Assembly (NCBI GenBank): GCA_016098155.1
Contig: JAAAJB010000593.1
Location: 1 to 21,338, forward strand
DNA: 21,338 nucleotides
Reading direction: 5' to 3'
Source: Actinomortierella ambigua
Taxonomy: Eukaryota > Mortierellomycota > Mortierellomycetes > Mortierellales > Mortierellaceae
Positions 1 to 10,900 of the stretch are shown here, in pieces. How positions within the stretch are numbered: the stretch's first letter is position 1; the number at the start of each line of letters is the position of its first letter. The notes under the pieces are model-generated. The model was given only the letters and a program-made list of their open reading frames with translations, was not told the origin of the DNA and did no database searches. Both the position numbers and the translations under genes were made by a program.

Positions 1-5
1 ACACA

Positions 6-275
6 ATGGTCTCCTCCAAGTTCTCACTCTACACTGCCGTGCTTTCCCTTGCCACTTTGGCTACTGTCACTTCCGCAGCCCCGACCGAGTGGGAATTGAC
101 GCCCCCGGCCGGATGTGGAGGAAGTCTGCTTTGGCCCCATTCGTGCTGGAAGAAGTGCGATGATGCTGTAGCAAAGTCTCTGCATATGTGGTGCTGGACT
201 TCAAGGACCGTTACATGTTACCATGACAGCGAATGTAATGAAAAGATGCCCTGCACCACGGGGTGCAGATCGTAA
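6..275 (+). CDS. Small secreted cysteine-rich protein, function unknown
   Basis: The 89-residue product starts with a clear secretory signal peptide: a short polar/basic start (MVSSKF), a hydrophobic core to about residue 22, and a likely cleavage site after TSA, before APTEW. The mature part is about 65 residues, carries eight cysteines (in GCGG, SCWKKC, WCW, TCY, EC and PCTTGC) and several tryptophans. This is the usual make-up of small, disulfide-stabilised secreted fungal proteins. I recognise no named family, so no function is assigned; an effector-like or cell-surface role is only a guess. No intron is needed. The ATG lies five bases from the window edge, so promoter and 5' UTR are not visible and a longer upstream exon cannot be excluded. 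The stop (TAA, followed by a second TAA-like triplet) is only about 10 bp before the terminus of a Helitron remnant, so the original 3' UTR appears to have been displaced. Confidence 0.7.
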   Translation: MVSSKFSLYTAVLSLATLATVTSAAPTEWELTPPAGCGGSLLWPHSCWKKCDDAVAKSLHMWCWTSRTVTCYHDSECNEKMPCTTGCRS

Positions 276-284
276 TAAATAACC

Positions 285-335
285 CAGTAGCAGCTTCGCC
301 CGGCGGCGGTGGCCCGCCATGACTTTTCTCTCTCA
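285..335 (-). mobile_element. Helitron 3' terminus (hairpin plus CTAC end), older copy
   Basis: Read on the minus strand, a GC-rich hairpin (arms GGCGG/CCGCC near 302-317) is followed by a short spacer and CTAC at 288-285, and then a T. Helitrons end in a subterminal hairpin about 10 nt before CTRR and insert between A and T. This end fits apart from the last base (C instead of A/G). Positions 288-306 are identical to the terminus at 21287-21305 at the other end of the window. A decayed Helitron helicase reading in the same direction lies just inside the element (415 to about 1100), which supports the orientation. The 5' end of the element was not found. Confidence 0.6.
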
Positions 336-414
336 CACACCTACTTTCTCACTCTGTACATATGGGAAAGGGGGAGTTTATTTTTGAATCACCGTCAAAT
401 TGAAGTACTGCTGG

Positions 415-1092
415 TCAAATAAAACTTTTTTTGTGAGCGTACCATGCGTGCCTTGAATGCTTGCCATGCTCGCCAACTAAGACTCTCAAGTTGAAACAGT
501 TGGACCATCTTGGAAGTGCAACGAGTAGTTGGCCGTTGGAGAAGACAGAGATGGACAGGTAAATAAAAACATGTTTGAACGTCTGACCCTTTTCTCCTCG
601 TGGATGGTCATAGCGAAGGCGGCACTGCATGGGAAAATGAATTCCTCTCAAACTGCACGGGTGTATTGCCATCCTCGATGATCTGCTGCCGTGTAAGGCA
701 CAGAGTTGTAAAGCAGTGCGAAGGAAAGGCGAAGGCTGCCTGTTCAACGTTGTTCTGCGGTGTGTCAGATATGATGAGCCTTGTTACATTGGAGATACCA
801 AATGCAGAATCAATGCTGTGGATGCAGATGACCGGCTGTCCCCTCTTCAGTCGCAGATGATAGACAGGGGAGTCGCCAGGAGCAAAATCTTTGAGCTTGC
901 TTCAAGGAAGTAGGCCGAACCCGTTGTCATCGAGAGGGCCTTTTTCGTCATCCATGTGCATGTCCTGTGCCTCGTAGACTTTGATGGCCTCGCTGGCGTT
1001 GAAAATATCAGTAGTAAGCTGGTTTATGCGATCAATATCGACGTGGTGAGGAGAGGGAATGACTCTGTCGACTAAAACTCGATGGGAGATCT
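415..1092 (-). pseudogene. Helitron PIF1-like helicase, decayed C-terminal part
   Basis: The minus strand carries the C-terminal region of a Helitron Rep/helicase in pieces. From about 1075 to 904 there is a block containing HHVDIDRINQLTTDIF, matching the 'NxDVDxIN' region of these helicases, which ends at an in-frame TGA (904-902). The same frame then continues with HLRLKRGQPVICI and GISNVTRLII, corresponding to the 'HxLRLKxGxPVxLLRN...GLCNGTRLIV' block. Around 650-605 another frame carries AFAMTIHE (helicase motif V region). A third frame (about 595-415) carries GQTFKHVFIYL, PVFS-like SVFSNGQL and VALPR, the equivalents of SQGQT, VFSHGQLY and VALSR. One premature stop and at least two frame changes show the gene is dead. 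Upstream helicase motifs and the Rep domain are absent from the window. The assignment rests on recalled family motifs, but several ordered motifs agree. Confidence 0.75.
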
Positions 1093-1182
1093 ATTGTGCG
1101 AACTTCACCGTTGCTAGTGTACGTCGAGCTGGAGGCACCAAGGCATGCGTCGCTGATAGCCGTCCGACTCAGCCATCACTAC

Positions 1183-1412
1183 CTCAGCCGACGAATTGGC
1201 ACTCTGATATCTCAGATGTTGTCTTATTGTGCCAACAAGTGGCTGACAGGAGATATGCAGCGGCGCAGTATAGCTTTGGTGGAGTGTACGTGAAGGGCCG
1301 AGGCGTGGCGAAGAGTGTGAAGGAGGCTGTTGTATGGCACCTTAAGTCTGCTTCTCGTGGCCATGAGGATGCAGAGGCCCGATCACACGTTCTTCAAAAG
1401 TATGAAGAATGA
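1183..1412 (+). pseudogene. Sel1-repeat protein fragment
   Basis: About 75 codons read as the end of a Sel1-like repeat (SLR) protein. The run AAAQYSFGGVYVKGRGVAK followed by AVVWHLKSASRGHEDAEAR matches one full SLR unit (A-x-x-x-G-x-x-Y-x-x-G-x-G-V...A-x-x-W-x-x-x-A-A-x-x-G). Before it, DVVLLCQQVADRRYA looks like the end of the preceding unit. It ends at a TGA after QKYEE. Upstream of about 1180 the frame stays open but loses repeat character and has no convincing start, and the fragment abuts the Helitron helicase remnant. SLR proteins are abundant adaptor/signalling proteins in Mortierella-type fungi. I interpret this as a truncated leftover, either cut by the Helitron or carried with it. 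A short live exon spliced to something outside cannot be ruled out. Confidence 0.5.
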
Positions 1413-1994
1413 TATCGAGCTCTCGCGCATATATAAAAAGTATTCTTCACTTCTTGACTATGTAGCGAATATGAGTAGCGCCCCTTCAGGAAAGTCTGTT
1501 GAAAAACGGTGGTCTTCTATTCGCAAAAGCGACGACAGGGTGAGTCTGAGCACGGGCTGCATTCTCACCTTTAATCCAGACTGGATACCCCGACATACTG
1601 GTTGCCGCGTCTCGCGCAGAACAAGCGTGATTTAAATTCGGTGACGATTCTTTCTCGCCGCAATTGCGCTGTCTTAGACCATTTGGTGGTGGCGAACCAT
1701 GCTTAACTGTAATTGACACCCTCCCCTCCTCCACACGCTCCACATCTTTCACCACTTCCCTTGTCGTGCCCCCCCCCCTTCCCCCAGCTGTGCCATTTTG
1801 ACACGGAAAGCGAGAGAAAGAGAAAGATAGTGGGCTACATTCTCTTAGTTCTCGTTTACAATCCTCCACTTACTCACTCGCCCCTGGTGGTACACGAGAT
1901 CATCAGCATCCCCCATTCATAGTGCGACAGGCCGAGTCATTTTGCTTGACTTACGCGCTCCATTCCTCCTTTGAACCACCATTGTCAATCGGGA
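1413..1994. other. Intergenic region upstream of TAF2
   Basis: No convincing gene is seen. The region holds a TATA-like ATATATAAAA at about 1430-1439 with no good ORF after it, and a pyrimidine-rich stretch at 1715-1800 that includes a run of ten C (1769-1778). The CT-rich stretch sits 200-280 bp before the presumed TAF2 start and may belong to its promoter. Short ORFs here have no recognisable composition or motifs. Confidence 0.4.
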
Positions 1995-4900
1995 ATGACT
2001 GTCGCCATGCAGAAGAACGAAGCAAACCGCAAGCCCTACACATTATAAGCCATTGTTCCACTCTCCTTTACCCTTGTTATGTGGTTACCTTGATTGTACC
2101 CTGTCAGCTTCAAATTGACTAACATCCTTCATTGTGTTCTTGAACCGACTTTATTGGTTTCCTATCTCTTGTTTGCGACCTACACGAGCCATCAGAAAGT
2201 GGTCGTTGATATCGACTTTCGGAACAGGACTCTTTGGGTACAGGACAGGGTTCATGAATGACAGCATCAAATTGCTCAGTTGCTAGAACGGAACAGATTG
2301 TTCACGGCCTTAAAAAATATTTTTTTTTGCGCTTATCACGGTAATTAGGGATCGACAGAGCTCTATATTCTTCCGCTCGTCGAGGATCTCTCGGTCATTC
2401 AGATTAACTGTCGCCAATGTGGTATGTCATTGCTAGTCGAAACCAACCGTTGATCAGAAACACGTAGGCTGGATGAATGGCTAACAATGAATTCCTTGCG
2501 TTCCTTTATTCTTAGTTGTTACATCGGTCTCCATCAACTCTGTTCGGTGCAACTATTTGTACCAGGACTCCATCAAAGATTCATTGGTGTTACTCAAGGA
2601 AGGAACCGTCAACAACCACGTGGATTTGAAACGGCGATGGTCAATGGCAACTGCAGCAGATGATGAGGGCGAGCTTGTCATCAACGTGCCCAAGGGGCTT
2701 ATTGTGCCGATTGCAGTATGGAAAATCACACTCATATCTGTATCAAAAGTGAATCAAGCATAGGTAATATGTTCCTGCACTTGTTAACACGAAATTTTTA
2801 TCCGACAATTAGATGGACGAGGACACCATTAATCGAGCTTCCAATATTGTGGACACTGTACCAGGTAGAGGCATATTGCTTGATTATACCAACTATCACT
2901 CTGAGCGTGTTCAGCGCGTCTATGTACTCACCCTTTTCGTTTTCGCTGACAGACACATCAACCCCAGAGCCCTCAACCCCTCAGACACCGGCAGCACCAC
3001 CTCTCCTGAGTTCCGGTGTTACGTTCGCTACAATAGCCGTGCGGATTGACTTTCAGCTGGAGAATCCACAAGCCGGCGTTTTTTTCTCCGGTCCAGACGC
3101 AGTAAACGCACCGAACGTATGTCCGTGGCGATGCGATACACGAAGTTTGACAGGAGGAGACATACGCAAAGCATTAGTACTCATGCCATCATTTTTTTCC
3201 CAACCTATAGCGGACACACACTGTATATACTATCAATCAACCACTCCCTGGCGCAACGCGACTGTGGCTCCCGTGCTTGGACCGACTCTCTGAAAGATGC
3301 ACATGGGACATCGACTTTATCGTGCCAGCCTATGCGCCAGACGAAGAAATCAACGAGGTGGACGAAATGTGGTCGCCAGAGGACTACGATGAGGACGAGA
3401 AGGTACAGGTCATCTGTAGCGGTGATCTGGTTCAACAGACGACCCACCACTCCATTCCTAGTAAGAATGTGTTCCATTACAGTATCCCTGTGCCGACACC
3501 AGCAGCATCCATCTCGTTCGTTGCTGGCGTTTTTGAGGTTATCAAACTCAGCCAGAGTGATTACACAATGGACCAGGACGACCAGGAAGACCAAGCCGAC
3601 GAGGAGGATGAGGAGCAAAAGCAGACCAAGCCTGCCGTCTCACAGATGCAGGGCGTTCTTCCTGACATGTATGCCTTTTGTCCGCCCGGAAAAACGGCTG
3701 ATCTGCGCCATACTTGTGGCTTTATGGTCAAGGCGATGGAGTTTTTCATGCAAGAAGTTGGCTCGTACCCATTCTCGTCGTACAAGATGGTTTTTGTGGA
3801 GGATGCGTGGGCGCTTTCGTTCTCTTCAGCAACCATGGCTGTCTGTAGCACATCATTGCTTCACTCTGAAGATATTATCGACCAAGTGTACGAGACGCGG
3901 CGACTTTTAACACAAGCTCTTGCCCAACAATGGTTTGGTGTTCATATTGTACCCAAGTCATGGTAAGCAAAACAAAAGACACAGCACAAGACTGATGTTG
4001 AAATATGTTGTTGATCCCTTTGTGTTTACCAATGACCATCATTCTTCACTCTATAGGCCGGATATCTGGATTATTGTGGGTCTGACCAACTATGAGTCCT
4101 CGCTTTTCCTGAAGAAGATGCTTGGCAACAACGAGTATCGCTTCCGGATGAAAAAGGATATTGAGCGCTGCTGCGCCATCGATCGAGATCGCCCTCCTCT
4201 ATACAACCCTCACATTGCATACCCCATCGACTCGGACGACCTGGACTTCATTGGACTCAAGGCACCTCTAGTACTCCATATGCTTGACAAGCGCATGTCC
4301 AAAGGTGGTTCTTCCCTCGGATTGTCGCGCGTGATTCCCAAAATCATGGTCTCTGTCATGAGTGGTGAGCTGACGCACAATGCTATTGGTACCCATTGGT
4401 TCCTCAAGACATGCCGAAAAGTGAGCGGTCTGGAGACCAAAGGCTTTGCCGACCAATGGATCTACAACAGCGGCTGTCCTATCTTCTACTTCAACTACAA
4501 TTTTAATCGCAAGAAGATGGTTGTCGAAATCAACATGCGACAGACTTCATCCAACGCCAACAGCTCCAAGAACACCGCCAACCCGGACCATCCGCCACCC
4601 ACCCTCTTTACAGGACACATGACAGCACGCATTCATGAGGCTGATGGCACTCCATACGAGCACGTGTTGGACATTCAGGATCCTGGCAAGCGCTTCGAAG
4701 TGCAGTTCAATACCAAGTATAAGCGTATTCGCCGCAATACGAAGCGCTTCCAGGCCAAGCAGGCAGCCGCTGCGGCCGCTGCGCGCGAAGCTGAAGAGGA
4801 AGGCGACGTGGAAGATGGTATTGGCGCTCTTGGATTCGGGGTCGGCCTCTGGGAAGATGATCAAGAAAAGGAGGAGTGGCAAGTCGTCGAATGGGGTCAG

Positions 4901-7900
4901 GATGACGAGAATGGAGCCGCCAGCGCCACATTTGAGTGGATCCGTCTGGACGCCGAGTATGAGTGGCTCTGCGAGCTTCATTTCGAACAGCCCGATTTCA
5001 TGTGGGCAGCTCAATTGCAGAAGGATCGCGATGTAGTAGCACAGTATGAAGCCATTGCAGCGCTCGGTGCTCATCCATCTCAAGCGGCCTCGTCCACGCT
5101 TCTCAAGATCATGCTTGACACCCGTTGTTTCTTCAGAATCCGCATGGAAGCTGCACAGGCTATAGCCAAGTGTGCATTACGGCAAACAGACTGGATAGGC
5201 TTGCTCCACTTGACCAAAGCGTTCCAGCAGCGCTTCTGTTACCCGCCGACACATTCAACCACCTTCCAGGGCACAGAGACCACTCTACACTGTATGCCCA
5301 AACCCAACGATTTCAGTAGTTTGGCCGAGTACTACGTGCAAAAGGTATGTTTTCTGAGAGGTGTGGTTTTATGATTTATAGTCTTGTGTTTTGAGCCAAT
5401 GTGTTGAACGTTCTCTGCTCCTTCGTTTGTTTTTTTTTCCTTCTTCTTTTAGGCTATCCCCGTGGCGCTTTCCAATATCCGAGACGAGAGAGGCTTCTGC
5501 CCTCTAAAAGTCAGACAGTTCCTGCTGGATCTCCTTCGTTTCAACGACAACACGGGAAACGCTTTCTCAGACAACTTTTATGTCAGCACTTTGATATCAT
5601 CCCTCTGTCATGCTTTGATTCCTGACCACTCGAGAGCACAGCATTTAGACGATGACGACGAGGATGAAGAATTTGAACATGTGGATGACAAAGAAGGTGT
5701 CGAGTTGCTGGCGCAGGCGCTGCGGGAGATTGATCGCTACAGGACACTCGACTATCTCATCCCCACCTACCACAACACAATCACTGTGAGCTGCATCCAG
5801 GCAACAATGCGGCTCATGTTGGCGGGCGTCATCCCGATCGACCTTCGAACGTTTATGACACACTCGCGATACGGCAACTTTGTCAACGTACGATTGGCGG
5901 CAGTTGACTCGCTGCTGCTGCTGAGCGGTTTGGATAACCAAAAGATTACGGAGTACCTATGCAATGTCGTCGAGGAGGATCCATCGCCATACGTGCGGTT
6001 TCATGCCGCCCAAGGACTTGCAGAAATATTGGGCATCTTGATGACTCGCGATCTCCTGGATAGCGGGCGGAACAATCATGAGGTTTTCTTGATGGAAGAA
6101 AATGGCAGGCTTGTCGGAGGCGACCCATTCTTGCAGCAAGAGGAACAACAGTCGACGCAGGGGATTGAGGCATTGCGTCGGGCCTATAGTCAGCAGCCGG
6201 TGCTTAGGCGGGAGGTCTGGAAAATCCTGACATCCAACCCTTACTTGGAGCATCGTCTGCTGAAGTATCTGTTGCTCTTCTGTGAGATACTCTACATCCC
6301 TGGTGAGTCCATCCTGCCCAAGCTCAAGTTCCGTTTGGCGCCTACCGAGTTCATGCCAACCAAGGACTCGCGCAAGACATCACCTGCTCTGACCAACGTT
6401 GCTCCTCCACGCAAGTCAACAGCCACCTCAGCTCCTGTGCCTGTACCCGTACCAGCGTCGACACCAGCACCTACGCCAGCACCTCTACCAACACCGAAAC
6501 CAGCATCCGCACCAGTTCCAGTGGTGGCATCGGCACCAATCCCTGCTCCCATACCTGCGCGCAAGATGTCTGCTTCAGCACCTGTGGTACAACCACCTGT
6601 TGCCCGGGGATCGCCCAAGGCCTCAGTACCCAGCGTATCCGATGTATCCGTGGTTCCTACATTGGCCTCATCCAGCGCATCTGTGGCTACGGTACCTACT
6701 TCTATTACGTCTTTTTCAGAGCCGCCAGCTGCTCCTCGTCCCAAGCCGCCAAAGGCCCCGAAACCTCCCAAAGAGAAGCCAGTCCCTGTTACAGCACCAG
6801 CTCCTGCTTTGACTACCCCGGCTTCCGCTCCGCCTCCATCTCCATCTCCAGCCCCAGCTCCAACTTCAGCTCCTTCGACTACTCTGCATGCTTCAGTTTC
6901 TTCAGCTCCTCCATCTTTCAGTCTTCCTACAACTCCTGCACTAGTTGGTATGATTGAGATGATACCAAGAGTTGGATTTATGTCATTTTATATCTTAATG
7001 CTATGAATCTAACAATTTTTTATATTTTTTTTTACACGATTGTTGCCCATTTAGTTCCCACACCAACTGCAACCAAGATTAAGGAAGAACCCCCTCGACC
7101 ATCCACACCACCAGTGGCGACATTCCGGCAAAAGCTAGTTCCGCCAGAACCAGCGCCACCACCACCCCAGCTACCACCACCGCCCCCACCGCCTGCACCA
7201 AAGCCATCCAAAAAGGCGGATAAACATGGCTCAGAACCAAGGGAGAAGGCTCAGAGTACATTGGTGTCTTCATTGCCTGACAAAAGCTCTCAACCTGTCA
7301 GGTCTGTCGAGGAGAAGCCCAAAAAGGTGGTTCAGCAAATGTCGTCGGAGCATGTCACTATCTGTCGCAAAGTTTGTCGCAAGATGTTTAAGCATCGTTC
7401 GTCGGAGCACTTTAGGGTCCCTGTCGATCCGATTGCCGAAAACATTCCACATTACCCGGACGTTATCAAGAACCCCATGGATCTTAGCACCATCAAGGAC
7501 AAGCTCGACCGCGGCGTGTACCCAACGTTGAAGGCGTTTGAGGACGATGTGCGGCTGATGTTCCAGAACTGCTTCACCTTCAACCCTATCGGCACATATG
7601 TGTACAATGAAGGTCAAACGCTCGAGTCGGTGTTTGATGACGAGTGGACGGTCCTGACTGTCGGTGCGGGTGCCAAAGAGCCAGAGGTGAACATGACGAT
7701 TGTCGAGACGCCGCGGAAGAAGCTGAACCCACCTGCTCAGGATTTCACTCAACCGCACCCTACAAGTACGCCGGCAGCCAGTACTTCTTTATCATCCACC
7801 GCACCAAGCGCGAAGCCGCCAGTTTCCAGCGCGCCACCGCCGGCACCTGAGAACAAGCGCAAGTCGTCAATCTCCAAGGCGTCCTCTGCGCCAGCTGTCC

Positions 7901-10900
7901 CCGTGCCTCTCACGCCTGTTGTCCTGACGCCGCCTCAGCCCATGAAAGAAAAGCCTGCAGCACCAGCAAAGGCACCACAGGCCGCGTCGAGCAAGCCTGC
8001 GCCTCCAGTAGCCAAACCAGCGTCCACAGCCTCTGAGATTGCAAAGTGCAAGACGATCCTAAAGACGCTGCAAAAGGATTTGAGCGCGTTTGAGTTTTTG
8101 CAACCCGTGGATCCGGTGCTGCAAAACATCCCGACGTATCTTTCGATCATCAAACAACCGATGGATCTTGGCACGATTGAGAAGAAGCTCAAGGCTGGCG
8201 AGTACCGGACGAAGGAGGACTTTCGAACGGACTTTAACTTGATTGTCATGAACTGCCGGACGTTCAATCCTCGTGAGAGCTATGTCTGCATGCAGGCCGA
8301 CAAACTGGAGAAGCTGTTTGAGAAGGAATGGTCGGCAGTCTTTGGTGCGGAATCGCTCAGTCAGCCGACTGTCCCTCCGCCGACGTCCGAGGCTTCCAGT
8401 GCACCGACATCCAAGTCCAAGTCCAAGGCCAAGGGAGGAGGAGCAGGAGGTGGTGGTGGTGGTGCAGACACATCGTCTGCTACAACTCAGCCTTCTGCGC
8501 CACCTGTCATAGCGCCGCCACCGGCACCTACAACGACGACTCGTCGCCCTTCGACAACGCCCAAGCCCAAATCAAGCAAGGCTGCCGATAAGCCGTCGGT
8601 GCCAAAGGAAACGCTGGAGAAGCACATGGACAGGATGCTCAAGAAGATAATGGGTCACAAGCTTGTCCATCCATTTTTGCACCCTGTAAGTGATGATTGC
8701 TTGTGTTCTCGCGCAATGTGTTTGTGTGTGTGTGTATGTGTGTGTGTGTGTGTGTGTGGGGGGGGTAATGGTAACATATTTACTATTCTCTAACCCACAT
8801 TTTTTTTTAATTCTCTCCCAAATCAGGTCGACTGGGAAGCACTTGGACTGCCCAACTATCCTCTCGTGATCACGCAACCTATGGACTTTTCAACGATCAA
8901 GACCAAGTTGGCAGAACACAAGTACGACACGTTTGATAACTTTGCCGATGATGTCCATCTCGTCTTCCGGAACTGTCTCGCCTTCAACGGGATCGACCAT
9001 CCAATCACGGTGATGGGCATGACGATCGAGACGATCTTCAACCGTGACCTGGCGGGTGCTAAAAAGGAGATTGAGAAGCAGGCTGCGGGACCACCGCCAC
9101 CCAAGAAGAAGACGGATGAACAGGAGCTCAAGCTTCACCTCCAGGTCCTCAACCGGCTCAAGAGCAACCCCAATTTTGGACCGTTTGAGAAACCGGTGGA
9201 TCCAGTGGCGCTTGGTGTGCCCACCTATCCCGACATCATCAAGAACCCGATGGATTTCGGAACGATCGAGCAGAACCTGCGAAAGGGCGTGTACAAGAAT
9301 GGAGATGAGGTCGTCCGGGACGGCCGGCTCGTGTTTTCCAACTGTGCCACGTTCAACTGCCATCCAGGAGATGCGATTGCTGCGATGGGCGAACGGCTGC
9401 GGAAGGCTTGGGAGGGCATGCTTCGTAAGGAAGGGTTATTACAGTCGCGCGTTCCAGGTAGCGGTGGGGGTGGAAGTGGGTCGACAGCGACGACAACGGC
9501 CTCGACCACGACATCGACCACGACATCAACGACCAATGCGACGGCAGCTTCTAACAAGGCGGCCCGCGAGGCGTCTCCAGCAAAGGCACACTCGACAAAG
9601 TCGTCAGCGACGACGTCGACATCTGCCGCTGGCACGGCGTCTGGTTCGGGTGGCAGTAATGCTGGTGGTGGCAGTTCCGGAGCAGGAGGAGCCTCTGGTA
9701 ATGGTCTCAAGCCGCCGAAACCAAAGTCGCTGGCTTCAAGTATTGTACCGGCCTACATCCCAGCGTCGCCTTCGACGTCTTCGGCGTCCAAGATTGTGGT
9801 CAACTCCCCATTGTCGCCGCATGGACGTCGCGAGTCCTCTGTGCCGGCGTCGTCGTCTTCATCTGCTGCCGCTACAAATCGTAGCAAGGGTGGTGCATCG
9901 TCGGTGCATTCGACACCGAATGAGAGGGATCATCAGCGGTCGACTTTTGCATCGTCGACGACAACGACGACGATGAGCAAGAGCAAGGGCAGTAAGAGCA
10001 AGAGTGCCAAATACTCGAGTGCCAGTGAGTTGTCGGAGGGTGAGGACGAGAAGAACACTGGTGGATCGGCCAATGTCATTTTCCCTATCCGCTTGCAGCC
10101 GCCGCAGTCAACTACGGCAGCGCTGATGGGCGTTCCCGAGGATCGCCATCACCGGGGCGGCAGCGGTAGCGGCGGTAGCGGCGGTTCATCGTCAAGGAAG
10201 CGGCCGCACGAGTATGTCGACGAGGATGACGAGGAAGAAGACGATGATGAGGACGAGGATCCAGAAAACTTTTTGGAGAAGGATCTTCAAAGCGATCGGT
10301 ACTCGGACGAGGATGGCACGGATGCTGACAGCCACCGGAGCGGTAGCAGCAAGAAGAGGCGAAGGGAGAGATCGTACTCGGAAGACTACTCGACAGGATC
10401 TCGTAAGGAGCGTCGCAGCCACAAGAATAGCACTGCCGGTGGTAGTGGTGGCGGTAGCGGTAGCTACCACGGCAGCAGCAGTCGCGAACATCGTGAGCAC
10501 CGCGAGCACAAGAAGCATAAGAAGCACAAGAAACACAAGAAGCACAAGAAGCGGTCTTCGGCGGATCGCGAGTATGAGCGCGACTATGATCGTGGACGAG
10601 ACCGCGACCGGCACGGCAGCTATGGCTACGACGACGAGAATGAGAACGACAATGATCTGGATAGCGAGAGCGGTGCCAGCGATCGTCATCGAAGCGGTGG
10701 CGGTGGAAGCGGTAGCAGCAGTCGGCGATATGAGGATGATCGTGACCGAGATCGTAGTGAACGGGATCGCGACCGGGATCGTGACCGCGACCGCGACCGT
10801 GAGCGAGATCGTGACAGGGATCGTGAGCGGGATCGTGAGCGGGACTATCGTGATCGGGACCGCGGGGATCGTGATCGAGACCGAGACCGCGACCGAGACC

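Noticed and set aside
1430..1439. TATA-like box after the Sel1 fragment
   Set aside because: No supported gene starts within a reasonable distance, and it is over 500 bp from the TAF2 start. Noted only as sequence.
3119..3910. 263-codon plus-strand frame rich in Arg
   Set aside because: It is a shifted reading of TAF2 exon 7; the true frame carries WLPCLDRLSERCTWDIDF and the peptidase-like domain.
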